DNA of 34,734 nt from NCBI RefSeq assembly GCF_001434475.1, contig NZ_AZGF01000025.1, positions 1 to 34,734 of the forward strand, written 5' to 3'. The stretch comes from Paucilactobacillus suebicus DSM 5007 = KCTC 3549 (GTDB lineage Bacteria; Bacillota; Bacilli; Lactobacillales; Lactobacillaceae). The position numbers and the translations under genes were made by a program. Below the pieces are notes generated by a model. The model saw only the letters and a list, made by a program, of their open reading frames with translations. It was not told where the DNA came from and did not search any database. Positions within the stretch are counted from its first letter, which is position 1; the number at the start of each line of letters is the position of its first letter. Shown here piece after piece: positions 1 through 7,230 of the stretch.

Positions 1-37
1 TCTATCAGTACTTCTTGACGAAGAACCAAAAGATGTC

Positions 38-78
38 AAAAGCAGCATTCCCATTACGATGAGAATGCTGCTTTTTTA
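38..78. terminator. Rho-independent terminator, probably bidirectional
   Basis: A 10-bp perfect stem (AGCAGCATTC at 41-50 with GAATGCTGCT at 63-72) is followed by a T-run on the plus strand and preceded by an A-run. It would end a plus-strand gene lying left of the window and the minus-strand gene that stops at 96. No upstream gene can be named from the first 37 bases. Confidence 0.8.
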
Positions 79-95
79 ACTTTGGTCATTTAAAA

Positions 96-656
96 TTAGT
101 CAACAGCCACAATCTGGCCTGTGGCAATTGGCAATGTCGTGTGAGCATCGTATGATGCAACGGCACCAGCTACTGATGCTGGTAAGTTGAGACTGTCTGG
201 AACGCCATGAATATAAATGACACGCTTGTCCAGCTTGAGATCATCGTCACCGAAAGCATCCTTAAAGTTCTGCTTGAGAGTTGCCAATGGTACTTTCTTT
301 TCATATGAGAAACCGCCTTGTTGATCAGCAACTGGATAACGATCATGAGGAATATCCATATTTTCAGGTGCATCATCAAATGGCACCATTGTTGTACCTG
401 ATACTGGTTCTGTTTCCGGTAGGTCAACGAAACCGTCACCGTTAGCATCTTGTAATTCGGTGGCAATCAATGCTTGTTTGCCATCTGGAAAGCCATGAAA
501 ATGCTCCCAGTGTTGGGTGTTAGCTGGGGTACCATGCATATCGATTTTAATTGTTAGAGTATCACCATCGATAGTGAAACTTGCGTGACCGTAAGCCTCA
601 GAACCAATTTTACTTGCATTTAACGGAACAATTGCTGCTTCATAACGTGTTGTCAA
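96..656 (-). CDS. Hypothetical protein with an EF-hand-like loop and a histidine-rich motif
   Basis: Unrecognised protein of 186 aa. The start chosen is TTG at 656, because GAAGGAG lies 7 nt upstream of it; the longer reading frame up to 782 has no ribosome site and would run through a parS-like palindrome. No signal peptide follows this start, so the product is probably cytoplasmic. Two motifs stand out: HWEHFHGF, a possible metal or ligand site recalling CHRD-type domains, and DANGDGFVDLPE, which matches the 12-residue EF-hand calcium loop (D1, N3, D5, G6, D9, E12). A minus-strand TATAAT lies at 688-693. It is transcribed away from the dehydrogenase at 863. Function unknown; calcium binding is inferred from the loop alone. 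Confidence 0.7.
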   Translation of the reverse strand: MTTRYEAAIVPLNASKIGSEAYGHASFTIDGDTLTIKIDMHGTPANTQHWEHFHGFPDGKQALIATELQDANGDGFVDLPETEPVSGTTMVPFDDAPENMDIPHDRYPVADQQGGFSYEKKVPLATLKQNFKDAFGDDDLKLDKRVIYIHGVPDSLNLPASVAGAVASYDAHTTLPIATGQIVAVD

Positions 657-687
657 ATGAACCACTCCTTCACAATAAATTAGCATC

Positions 688-693
688 ATTATA
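688..693 (-). promoter_or_regulatory. -10 element for the 96-656 gene
   Basis: Read on the minus strand this is TATAAT, about 30 nt upstream of the chosen TTG start. The -35 region is weak (T-rich, TTTATT at about 16 nt). Confidence 0.4.
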
Positions 694-765
694 AGTCTTA
701 TCGGCAATAAATAAAGGTAAACGCTCACAATTTCAACGATAAATTTGAAGGCGGTCATAAAACAT

Positions 766-781
766 TGTTTCATGTGAAACA
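766..781. promoter_or_regulatory. parS-like palindrome 1
   Basis: TGTTTCATGTGAAACA differs by one core base from the Firmicutes ParB site TGTTTCACGTGAAACA. It lies between divergent genes. Four similar sites occur in the window (7417, 16536, 21613, 34603). Confidence 0.55.
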
Positions 782-788
782 ATTCGGC

Positions 789-818
789 TTGTTTTCACAA
801 ATAATAGTGATTTATAAT
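789..818 (+). promoter_or_regulatory. Promoter of the 863 dehydrogenase
   Basis: TTGTTT (789-794), an 18-bp spacer, then TATAAT (813-818), about 45 nt upstream of the ATG. The -10 is perfect and the -35 partial. Confidence 0.5.
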
Positions 819-862
819 TCAGTGGAGAGGTCAAATCAGGTACAAATGACGGAGGGAAAATC

Positions 863-1810
863 ATGCAAAAAGTAGTGGTATTAAACGGCGAAGTTGTTAA
901 CTATGATCATCAAATTGATTGGTCAAAACTACCTGGCGATGTAACAGCCTATGATTCGACGTCGCAGGATAAAATTATTGAACGTATTCAAGGTGCAACC
1001 GTGGTAGTAACTAAAGAAATGCCCATGCCAGGCGAGATTATTCGTCAGTTCCCTGATAGTGTGAAAATGGTTTGCGAGGCGGGAACTGGTTTTAATAACT
1101 ATGATATTGATGCACTGAAGGAACGAGGCATTGTTCTAACCAATATTCCTGCATATAGCACGCAACGAGTGGCACATACTGCGATTATGCTGATGATGAA
1201 CTTGGCTAGTTCAATGCAAGAACAGATGCGAATGCTCGCAGTTGGTAATCACGATAATTTCAGTAAACATTTAATGGTTACTCATGAGGAATTAAACGGC
1301 AAAACATTGGGAGTAATTGGCTTTGGCAACATTGGCCGTACGGTTATCAAAGTTGCGCAGGCGCTTGAAATGAATATTTTAGTTTCAACACGGACGCCAC
1401 GAGATGACTTCGACGGCATCCACTTTACGACTCAGGATGAGTTATTCGCTAAAAGCGACTTTGTTTCGTTGAATTTACCTCTAAATCAGGCAACACATCA
1501 TATGGTTGATGCCCAGGTTCTGGATTCCATGAAGTCAACAGCTTTTCTGATTAACACGGCTCGTGGTGGATTAATTGATCAAGATGCCTTGGTCACAGCT
1601 TTGCAACAGCATAAAATCGCCGGTGCCGGTTTAGACGTACAAGAAGTTGAGCCATTACCGGATGACAGCCCATTATTTACCTTGCCTAATGCGATTGTGA
1701 CACCACACATTGGGTGGCGGGGACTAGAGACCCGTCAACGATTGGTTAAAATGATCAGTGACAACATTGCGGCTTTCTTTGATGGTGATCCAATTAATCA
1801 AGTTGTTTAG
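863..1810 (+). CDS. D-isomer-specific 2-hydroxyacid dehydrogenase
   Basis: A 315-aa NAD(P)-dependent 2-hydroxyacid dehydrogenase of the glycerate/phosphoglycerate dehydrogenase type. The Rossmann motif GFGNIGRT lies near residue 150. The catalytic triad of the family is visible: Arg in NTARGG, Glu in VEPLP, and His in TPHIGW. The start is ATG, with GGAGGG 7 nt upstream. Length is normal for the family and there is no ACT regulatory domain, so a role in serine biosynthesis is unlikely. It stands alone, ending at a terminator at 1827. The likely role is reduction of a 2-keto acid with NAD(P)H; the substrate cannot be read from sequence. A second member of this family lies at 27963. Confidence 0.9.
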   Translation: MQKVVVLNGEVVNYDHQIDWSKLPGDVTAYDSTSQDKIIERIQGATVVVTKEMPMPGEIIRQFPDSVKMVCEAGTGFNNYDIDALKERGIVLTNIPAYSTQRVAHTAIMLMMNLASSMQEQMRMLAVGNHDNFSKHLMVTHEELNGKTLGVIGFGNIGRTVIKVAQALEMNILVSTRTPRDDFDGIHFTTQDELFAKSDFVSLNLPLNQATHHMVDAQVLDSMKSTAFLINTARGGLIDQDALVTALQQHKIAGAGLDVQEVEPLPDDSPLFTLPNAIVTPHIGWRGLETRQRLVKMISDNIAAFFDGDPINQVV

Positions 1811-1826
1811 AAAAAATAATAGTAGT

Positions 1827-1866
1827 AAAGACCTCCCATTGAGTTTAAATGGGAGGCCTTTTTAAG
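1827..1866. terminator. Terminator between convergent genes
   Basis: CCTCCCATT and AATGGGAGG form a 9-bp stem, extended by AAAG/CTTT after one mismatch, followed by T6 on the plus strand. It lies between the dehydrogenase and the convergent TetR gene. Confidence 0.85.
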
Positions 1867-1900
1867 TTGCTGATAATGGTTTACTATTTCGTGATCGTGA

Positions 1901-2500
1901 CTAGACTCGTGGGATTCGTTGATTGATTAAGGCAAACTGCTGATCAACTTGTTGCTCGGTTAGTCCACCTGTCAGTGAAAGAACGCTCAGCCCTTCAATC
2001 AAAAACATTAATTGTTCTGATAATGGAATCAATTGTTGATCATCTAGTTTACTCTGGCTGACACCAAGTTTAAGCATTGTTAAGATGGTCTGTTTAATCA
2101 TTGCGAATTGTTCCTGCTGAAATTGCCGGCTAGTTGGTGATTTGTGCGTAAAGTAGAATTCATAGACTGCCCTTAGTAAACTGTCTTCAATATGGTTAAG
2201 CAGACGATCCTTCTGGTTTTGCAAATACTCATTAAACACGTCTTCGAATGGCGTATTATGTTCTACTTCATCGTTGATGTTATCTAAAGAATGACTATTA
2301 CGCTGCTTCAGTACCTCAATAAAAATTTCGTCGACTGATTTGAAATATAAGTATATTCCTCCTCGGCTGATTTGCGTTTCGGTAATAATATCTGCCATTG
2401 TTACATCCAAAAATCCCTTTCTCTGAAAAACTCTCTTTGCGTTCTCAAGGATTGATTGACGCTTATTTTCTTTTCTTTGTTGGTTTGTTAGTTTTGCCAT
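1901..2500 (-). CDS. TetR/AcrR family transcriptional regulator
   Basis: A 199-aa TetR-type repressor. The N-terminal helix-turn-helix spans about residues 15-60 (IL-NAKRVFQRKGF...TMADI...ISRGGIYLYF, the canonical recognition-helix pattern). The C-terminal helical ligand domain is not diagnostic. ATG at 2500 is chosen: GAGGTG lies 9 nt upstream, while the GTG further up overlaps that ribosome site. It is divergent from an ECF transporter S component at 2606, and two palindromes with TGACA/TGTCA arms lie in the gap, one on the S-component promoter. Autoregulation and control of the S component follow as an inference; the ligand is unknown. Confidence 0.9.
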   Translation of the reverse strand: MAKLTNQQRKENKRQSILENAKRVFQRKGFLDVTMADIITETQISRGGIYLYFKSVDEIFIEVLKQRNSHSLDNINDEVEHNTPFEDVFNEYLQNQKDRLLNHIEDSLLRAVYEFYFTHKSPTSRQFQQEQFAMIKQTILTMLKLGVSQSKLDDQQLIPLSEQLMFLIEGLSVLSLTGGLTEQQVDQQFALINQRIPRV

Positions 2501-2521
2501 TAAAAAATTCACCTCAAATAG

Positions 2522-2543
2522 ATAATGACATATGTGTCATTAT
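2522..2543. promoter_or_regulatory. TetR operator O1
   Basis: ATAATGACA-4 nt-TGTCATTAT inverted repeat covering the -35 of the forward promoter. It shares its arms with O2, with centres 38 bp apart. Confidence 0.75.
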
Positions 2544-2553
2544 TATGTATAAT
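2525..2553 (+). promoter_or_regulatory. Promoter of the ECF S-component gene
   Basis: ATGACA (2525-2530), a 17-bp spacer, then TATAAT (2548-2553). The -35 lies inside O1, and O2 lies just after the expected start point, so repressor binding would block it. Confidence 0.7.
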
Positions 2554-2560
2554 TAGCAAT

Positions 2561-2580
2561 TAATGACACGAGTGTCATTA
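2561..2580. promoter_or_regulatory. TetR operator O2
   Basis: TAATGACAC-GA-GTGTCATTA: 9-bp perfect arms around a 2-bp centre, downstream of the forward -10. Confidence 0.8.
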
Positions 2581-2605
2581 AAAATAAAGAATAGTAGGTG
2601 ACATC

Positions 2606-3217
2606 ATGAATTCAAAGGGACACACTTATCACTTAGTTATCAGAGCCGTTTTTATTGCATTGATTGCACTCCAGACTATGATCCCAATGCTTGGGTACAT
2701 ACCGCTGGGCTTTACATCATTAACAATTATCCATATTACCGTGATTGTGGCTGGAATCATGTTAGGACCCATAGATGGAATGTTTGTTGGATTTGTTTGG
2801 GGAATTTTGACTGTGTTTAGAGCATTCACTTCCCCAACTAGTCCAATAGATACGATTGTGTTCACCAATCCAATTGTATCAGTTATTCCACGTGTTTTGG
2901 TTGGTCTAGTTGCGGCAATTTCTTTTAGACTTGTTTATAAATATGTTCATAAAGTCGGGGTTGCCAGTATCGTTGGTGCAATTTTGGGAACCTTAACTAA
3001 CACAATTTTAGTTGTTGCGCTCATGGGTACATTATACACGTCAACTATGACTAAGACCTATAACGTTCCTTCAACCAAAATTTTAGAATTGATGGGTTCA
3101 ATTATTGTCTCAAACGGAATTCCAGAGCTAATCGGTGCAATTATTATTACTCCTTTAATCATAAAAGCCTTGGTCAGTGCAACACATATTCTACCGTGGC
3201 GAGCGGGACAACAGTAA
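2606..3217 (+). CDS. ECF transporter S component (possibly pantothenate-type)
   Basis: A 203-aa integral membrane protein with about six hydrophobic segments, of the substrate-binding (S) subunit type of energy-coupling-factor vitamin transporters. S components work with shared EcfT and EcfA1/A2 subunits, which are not encoded here. The stretch LTIIHITVIVAGIMLGP, followed by a glycine-rich GxxxG helix and an IPRVLVG motif, resembles PanT-like members, but the substrate is not certain. AGGTGA lies just upstream of the ATG. It is controlled, by inference, by the divergent TetR gene through two operators, which is unusual because S components are more often under riboswitch control. Confidence 0.8.
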   Translation: MNSKGHTYHLVIRAVFIALIALQTMIPMLGYIPLGFTSLTIIHITVIVAGIMLGPIDGMFVGFVWGILTVFRAFTSPTSPIDTIVFTNPIVSVIPRVLVGLVAAISFRLVYKYVHKVGVASIVGAILGTLTNTILVVALMGTLYTSTMTKTYNVPSTKILELMGSIIVSNGIPELIGAIIITPLIIKALVSATHILPWRAGQQ

Positions 3218-3219
3218 CT

Positions 3220-3256
3220 AATAAGCCACGACATACTACAGTATATCATGGCTTAT
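3220..3256. repeat. Imperfect hairpin after the S-component gene
   Basis: ATAAGCCA and TGGCTTAT form an inverted repeat directly after the stop codon. It has no T-run, so it is at best a weak terminator or an mRNA 3'-end structure. Confidence 0.4.
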
Positions 3257-3315
3257 GCATCAAATTATACGGATATGAAATCACGACTAGTCTACCGTTA
3301 ATTGTAGTATTTCGA

Positions 3316-3765
3316 TCACTTTCTGTTTCTTACTTTACTAATTAGACTGACGAACGACATGACTATGCCGGCAAAGATCATTAGATATCCAATTGGAATC
3401 AAAAAGAAGTAGGGTTCGTGTAACATGCTAGTGCGGTCAACCCAGCTTGGCATCACCAGTTCTGCCAGAAAACAGATCACGCCGATGATGAATAATACGG
3501 CGGCACCGAAGTTGAGACGTGCACGGTGAGTTTTACTGGTGTCTTTAATTAATTTTGTTTGCATGGTTTTATCTCCTAATATTAAGTCATCAAGGGTAAT
3601 GCCAAAGTGTTGAGCAATTATGACCACAGTTTCTAAGTCAGGAAGGTTACGGCCAGTTTCCCAACTGGAAATTGTTTGACGAGAAACATGTAGTTGATCA
3701 GCCATTTCGGTTTGAGTAAGTTTTGACTGAGTTCTGATTTGATAAATTTGCTCGTTAAATTTCAT
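3316..3765 (-). CDS. XRE-family regulator with two membrane segments
   Basis: A 149-aa protein. Residues 1-65 form a classic Cro/CI helix-turn-helix (LTQTEMADQLHVSRQTISSWE), ending in the LDDLI motif common to this group. Residues about 80-100 and 118-140 are two hydrophobic helices, so the protein is predicted to be anchored in the membrane with the DNA-binding part in the cytoplasm. AAGGAGG lies 7 nt before the ATG. Such short XRE-plus-TM proteins are common in Lactobacillales, often beside transport or envelope genes; here there is no obvious partner. Target genes and signal are unknown. Confidence 0.85.
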   Translation of the reverse strand: MKFNEQIYQIRTQSKLTQTEMADQLHVSRQTISSWETGRNLPDLETVVIIAQHFGITLDDLILGDKTMQTKLIKDTSKTHRARLNFGAAVLFIIGVICFLAELVMPSWVDRTSMLHEPYFFLIPIGYLMIFAGIVMSFVSLISKVRNRK

Positions 3766-3906
3766 GATTCGTCCTCCTTAATTCTCAGTATACTTAATTT
3801 GGTGTAAAAAGCTCGCTTGTCTCTCAAGCAATTAATTAATTTAGGTGTATTACCCGGGAAATAGTACTAAAATTTTGATAAAGACGAATTTAAGGCGGAT
3901 TTAAAC

Positions 3907-4497
3907 ATGATTACAAAACAAGAATTGCCACTTGATGCTACGGTGGCGGGCGAAACATATGAGCAGTGTCATTTTGATTATGCACAGGATACAATCAAAC
4001 TAGACAGCGTTCATTTTATTAATTGTACGTTTGAACAGACAGACTTTAAATTTAGTGAATGGTTAGACTGCACGTTGACGCAGTGCAGATTACCAAATGC
4101 AGACTTTAGTAATAGTTTAATTTACAGGACTAAATTTATGAATTGCCAGTTAACAGGAGTTAATTTCACTCGAAATCGTTGGCATGATTCAACAGTTAGT
4201 GATTGTCAGGGTATGTACTTGATTATGGCTGAAAGCATATTAAAGAACTGTCAGTTTAATGAAACTAAGTTGACTGATAGCTCCTTTCAAAGTGTGCGTG
4301 TACAGTCAAAATTAGTTTTTTCCGAATGTGAGTTATCTGGAGCAGATTTTACAGATACTGCTTTAAACCATGTGGATATTTCTAAGGCTAACTTTGAATC
4401 ACTGACGTTCACACCGTCACTAATCCGAGGATTGAAGATTAATTCATGGCAGGCCGCTATGTTACTTGGTGAAATGGGCGTTGATGTGGCAGATTAA
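3907..4497 (+). CDS. Pentapeptide-repeat protein
   Basis: A 196-aa protein built of A(D/N)Lxx-like five-residue repeats across about residues 20-180 (FINCTFEQTDF, LPNADFSNSL, LSGADFTDTAL, ISKANFESLTF). These fold as a right-handed quadrilateral beta-helix. There is no signal peptide. AAGGCGG lies about 8 nt before the ATG. Family members include QnrB/MfpA-type gyrase-protecting DNA mimics, and lactobacilli carry chromosomal homologues annotated as Qnr-like; no residue here proves that role. It is monocistronic, ending at a long perfect inverted repeat. Confidence 0.85.
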   Translation: MITKQELPLDATVAGETYEQCHFDYAQDTIKLDSVHFINCTFEQTDFKFSEWLDCTLTQCRLPNADFSNSLIYRTKFMNCQLTGVNFTRNRWHDSTVSDCQGMYLIMAESILKNCQFNETKLTDSSFQSVRVQSKLVFSECELSGADFTDTALNHVDISKANFESLTFTPSLIRGLKINSWQAAMLLGEMGVDVAD

Positions 4498-4538
4498 AAT
4501 AGTCGTTAATCACTTTTGCATGGTGATTAACGACTATT
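4498..4538. terminator. Long perfect hairpin after the pentapeptide gene
   Basis: A 16-bp perfect stem (4498-4513 with 4523-4538) and a 9-nt loop start at the stop codon. The T-run is poor, so it may be a weak terminator or mRNA-stabilising structure. Confidence 0.6.
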
Positions 4539-4689
4539 ATGGTATTTTGGTTTGATCAAGTTTTTAATTTTAAGAAATGTAATTAAATTTGATTTAATGT
4601 GGCTTTTCGGTCAACTATTTAGTGGCCACAAACACTTTTGCGTAGGTATTTATACTACTTAAAATCATAGAGATTTTCAATGATATGTT

Positions 4690-4698
4690 TGCTATACT
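4690..4698 (+). promoter_or_regulatory. Extended -10 promoter of the toxin RNA
   Basis: TG-C-TATACT, an extended -10, with no good -35. The predicted start at about 4705 gives a leader that contains the folding sequences at 4718-4748. Confidence 0.5.
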
Positions 4699-4717
4699 TA
4701 TGTACGTTTTGAGTTTG

Positions 4718-4872
4718 TGACGGTTAGCTAGCCCCAGAAAAGCGGGGTGATGCTTATGAATTTTAGTGTTTTACCCCTTAGAGAGGAACAGATGACAGTA
4801 TTTGAAGCAATCACTTCGATGATTGATTTTGCAATACTAGTTGTTGCTCTAATAAACATAAAATAACCGTCA
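4718..4872 (+). repeat. Long-range complementary ends of the toxin mRNA
   Basis: TGACGGTTA (4718-4726) is exactly complementary to TAACCGTCA (4864-4872), which overlaps the toxin stop codon. GTTAGCT (4723-4729) is complementary to AGCTAAC (4884-4890). A CCCC-8 nt-GGGG hairpin lies at about 4731-4747. Pairing of 5' and 3' ends is typical of translationally inert type I toxin mRNAs. Confidence 0.55.
4792..4866 (+). CDS. Small holin-like toxin (TxpA/BsrG type)
   Basis: A 24-aa peptide beginning MTVFEAITSMIDFAILVVAL, nearly all one hydrophobic helix. The N-terminus closely resembles B. subtilis BsrG (MTVYESLMIMINF) and the lactobacillar 'putative holin-like toxin' group. GAGGAA lies 3-8 nt before the chosen ATG. 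An in-frame ATG at 4756 would add 12 residues. Peptides of this family act at the cytoplasmic membrane and are normally silenced by an antisense RNA. The RNA context supports a type I toxin-antitoxin locus. The peptide is shorter than BsrG (38 aa) and lacks a long lysine-rich tail, so it may be a minimal or decayed form. Confidence 0.7.
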   Translation: MTVFEAITSMIDFAILVVALINIK

Positions 4873-4939
4873 TAGTTTTGCACAGCTAACGTTTATTCAT
4901 GAACTATTTGCTGGTAACCGTATCGAACGGCAGACCACG

Positions 4940-4964
4940 GGATGCATTACGGTGCATCCTTTTT
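4940..4964 (+). terminator. Terminator of the toxin RNA
   Basis: GGATGCA, a 6-nt loop, TGCATCC and T5. It lies about 75 nt after the toxin stop, leaving a long 3' UTR that an antisense RNA could cover. Confidence 0.85.
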
Positions 4965-4972
4965 ATGTCCAC

Positions 4973-5001
4973 ATAGTATCATGAATTGCCACATTATTGA
5001 A
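4973..5001 (-). promoter_or_regulatory. Candidate antisense (antitoxin) RNA promoter
   Basis: On the minus strand: TTCAAT (5001-4996), a 17-bp spacer, then TACTAT (4978-4973). A transcript starting near 4966 would run antisense to the 3' UTR and coding part of the toxin. The boxes are imperfect and no antisense terminator could be located. Confidence 0.3.
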
Positions 5002-5106
5002 TGAGTATCATTTAAGATAGAAAGTTTTTTATTTTCTAGAATACCGGTATAACAGCACAGCTGGATACCTAAATTTACTCTATACGTAAAAATTCGAATT
5101 GTTCTC

Positions 5107-5135
5107 TTGAAAAATACGAACGCATGTTCGATAAT
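5107..5135 (+). promoter_or_regulatory. SOS operon promoter
   Basis: TTGAAA (5107-5112), a 17-bp spacer, then GATAAT (5130-5135), with the LexA box filling most of the spacer. Confidence 0.75.
5117..5130. promoter_or_regulatory. LexA/DinR SOS box
   Basis: CGAACGCATGTTCG fits the Gram-positive SOS consensus CGAACRNRYGTTY without mismatch. Its position between -35 and -10 would let LexA block polymerase. Confidence 0.9.
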
Positions 5136-5165
5136 GGTAAACGTAAAGTGATTGGGGTGATTAAA

Positions 5166-6467
5166 ATGAATTATGAGAGTGAGCCGCAAGGAGTTTTTTT
5201 CATGATTGATAACAAGAGCTTTTATGCCAGTTGCGAAAGTGTTGCACGAGGTCTCAACCCGTTGCAGTCTGTACTTGTGGTCATGTCAGAAACAGAAAAC
5301 ACTGGTGGAGGTGGTCTAATTTTGGCTGCTTCTCCAACCGCCAAAAAACGTTACGGTATTAGTAATGTTTCACGAAGACGTGATTTGCCAAATGTGCCCG
5401 AAATGATCATTGCACCACCACGCATGAACCTTTACATTCATAAAAATTTAGCAGTTAATCGAACATTCAGAGATTTCTGTGCTGACGAGGACTGTTATCC
5501 TTACTCGATTGATGAATCCATTCTTGATATGACTAAATCATGGCAATTATTTGGTAGTTCCCCCATGGAAGTCGCTCAAGAAATTCAACACACCATTAGA
5601 CACAAGTATGGCCTGTATACGACTGTTGGAATTGGTAGAAATCCACTACAAGCAAAACTGGCGTTAGATATTTTTGCGAAGCACGATCATAATTTAATCG
5701 GCGAGCTTTCATATGGAACTTTTGGCAAGAAAATATGGCCAATCACTGACTTAACTAGTGTCTGGAGCATCGGGCATCGTACAGCTGACCATTTAAACCG
5801 AATGGGAATTTTTAGCATGGACGATTTAGCACACTGTAATCCATACGAGTTAAAGTCGGAAATGGGAGTCATTGGTTCGCAACTATTTGCCCTCTCGTGG
5901 GGTATCGATCGTAGTAAACTGTCGAAGCTAATTAATCCGGTAGATAAAAGCTGGAGTAATTCGCAAGTATTGCCCAGGGACTACAGTATTCAGCGCGAAA
6001 TTGAGTTAGTGATTAGCGAAATTGGTCAGCAGGTGACCTCGCGGATGCGGCACCATCGGCAAGCAGCGAGCGTCATCAGTTTGGGTTTGGGATTTTCATA
6101 TTCGTCCAGTGAAGAGGACGGTCGTAGTGGATTTCATCGATCAATTAAAGTCGAAACTACTAGTAGTACGGCCGAAATCAATGAAGTATTAATGCGATTA
6201 TTTCGCCAAAATTGGGAGGGCCAAAGCATTCGTAACGTAATGGTCTCCTTGTCTCAATTATCCGAGGACACCGGATTACAATTAAGTTTATTTGAAGCAC
6301 CAGAACCACAGATCAAACGCGACAACGTCGACAGAATCATGGATAAAATTCGTGACCGATTTGGCGTCACCAAGTTAATTATGGCGTCCAGTCTGTTACG
6401 TGGTGGTACGATGTTGGAGCGTGCATCGTTGGTTGGTGGACATAATGGAGGTAATAGCTATGACTGA
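5166..6467 (+). CDS. Y-family (UmuC-like) translesion DNA polymerase
   Basis: A 433-aa error-prone polymerase of the UmuC/UvrX type. ATG at 5166 is chosen because GGGGTGA precedes it by 6 nt; the frame is open upstream but lies over the promoter. The palm catalytic residues are visible: Asp15 in FFMIDNKSFYASCE and Asp116-Glu117 in YSIDES. The helix-hairpin-helix thumb is near residues 195-225, and the little-finger domain about 265-365. QLSLF at 372-376 is a canonical beta-clamp-binding motif. It is the first gene of an operon behind a perfect SOS box, followed by a protein of unknown function and a YolD-like protein, as in uvrX-yolD loci. Its role is DNA damage bypass and induced mutagenesis. 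Confidence 0.95.
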   Translation: MNYESEPQGVFFMIDNKSFYASCESVARGLNPLQSVLVVMSETENTGGGGLILAASPTAKKRYGISNVSRRRDLPNVPEMIIAPPRMNLYIHKNLAVNRTFRDFCADEDCYPYSIDESILDMTKSWQLFGSSPMEVAQEIQHTIRHKYGLYTTVGIGRNPLQAKLALDIFAKHDHNLIGELSYGTFGKKIWPITDLTSVWSIGHRTADHLNRMGIFSMDDLAHCNPYELKSEMGVIGSQLFALSWGIDRSKLSKLINPVDKSWSNSQVLPRDYSIQREIELVISEIGQQVTSRMRHHRQAASVISLGLGFSYSSSEEDGRSGFHRSIKVETTSSTAEINEVLMRLFRQNWEGQSIRNVMVSLSQLSEDTGLQLSLFEAPEPQIKRDNVDRIMDKIRDRFGVTKLIMASSLLRGGTMLERASLVGGHNGGNSYD

Positions 6468-6771
6468 GTCACCAAAAGATGCAGCGGCATTAATTATTGA
6501 ACGATTGGACCAAAATTTTAAACCAACTCGTGGTTTGAGGTACCGAATATACGTTGTAAATGACGTATACGACGATAGCTACAATTTTTTCTTGGATATC
6601 AAGAGCAAATATACTAACGAACGCTCGATTCCGCTCCATAGTCTGGAAGAATACACTCTGGAATATTTAGAACGGGTTATTAGGTTAGTTGAAATGAGTA
6701 CACAGATGACCATCGAATTCCAACATTTTGAGGGATTACGTTGGCCAGTGCGGCAACGACTGATTAAGTAA
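6460..6771 (+). CDS. Hypothetical protein of the SOS polymerase operon
   Basis: A 103-aa protein not recognised in any named family. ATG at 6460 is chosen: GGAGG lies 7 nt before it, and it overlaps the polymerase stop by 8 nt, which indicates translational coupling. The sequence is charged and mixed alpha/beta with no membrane segment or signal peptide. Its position between a UmuC-like polymerase and a YolD-like protein, under a LexA-controlled promoter, points to an accessory function in damage tolerance. Confidence 0.8.
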   Translation: MTESPKDAAALIIERLDQNFKPTRGLRYRIYVVNDVYDDSYNFFLDIKSKYTNERSIPLHSLEEYTLEYLERVIRLVEMSTQMTIEFQHFEGLRWPVRQRLIK

Positions 6772-6778
6772 GGTGTTT

Positions 6779-7165
6779 ATGATGAGACTTGATCGAATTG
6801 ATGATGAAAAATTAGTTGAGCAGTTTTTTCAACGTGATTATCACGACCGTGGCATGCTGAAGTGGGCGGGCTTCTTTTTGTCTGATCATACTAGTGCCCT
6901 GAAGAAAATGTTTGCCAATGAAATTCCTGAAGATTTACAAGAAAAACAGGATGAAAAAGAAGTTAGTTTGTTACTTGCTCAAGCGTGGCATTACAAAAAA
7001 ATGGTGCACGTTCAACTTAACCAATTTCAGCACGGCGAGCTGATAGAGTCGGAAACTGGGCATGTGTTGGGTGTTGATGATGATCAAATCATTCTTCAAA
7101 TTAATGATGATCATTACATGAAACTTGAGTTAGACGAAATTCGTAATGTCGAAATATTATCGTAA
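6779..7165 (+). CDS. YolD-like protein
   Basis: About 128 aa. The N-terminal stretch DRGMLKWAGFFLSDHTSAL matches the YolD signature (DRG..KW...LSEHT), and the C-terminal half resembles the WYL-like beta part of that family. Start codons at 6773 (GTG), 6779 and 6782 (ATG ATG) are all possible; AAGG at 6770-6773 suits 6779 or 6782. YolD-like proteins lie next to UvrX/UmuC-type polymerases in Bacillus and are proposed to replace UmuD as polymerase partners; the biochemical role is unproven. The gene follows the previous stop by only a few bases in the same SOS operon. Confidence 0.8.
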   Translation: MMRLDRIDDEKLVEQFFQRDYHDRGMLKWAGFFLSDHTSALKKMFANEIPEDLQEKQDEKEVSLLLAQAWHYKKMVHVQLNQFQHGELIESETGHVLGVDDDQIILQINDDHYMKLELDEIRNVEILS

Positions 7166-7230
7166 TATAAAGCGTTTTAATTCTGTGGTAAATTAATACT
7201 AGAACAAAAAATACTCGGGGGGTCTTTAGG

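Noticed and set aside
657-782. N-terminal extension of the EF-hand-like protein to ATG at 782
   Set aside because: It has no ribosome site, would run through a -10 box and a parS-like palindrome, and the TTG at 656 has a well-spaced GAAGGAG.
5124-5165. Longer start of the Y-family polymerase
   Set aside because: It lies inside the SOS box and -10; the ATG at 5166 has a ribosome site.
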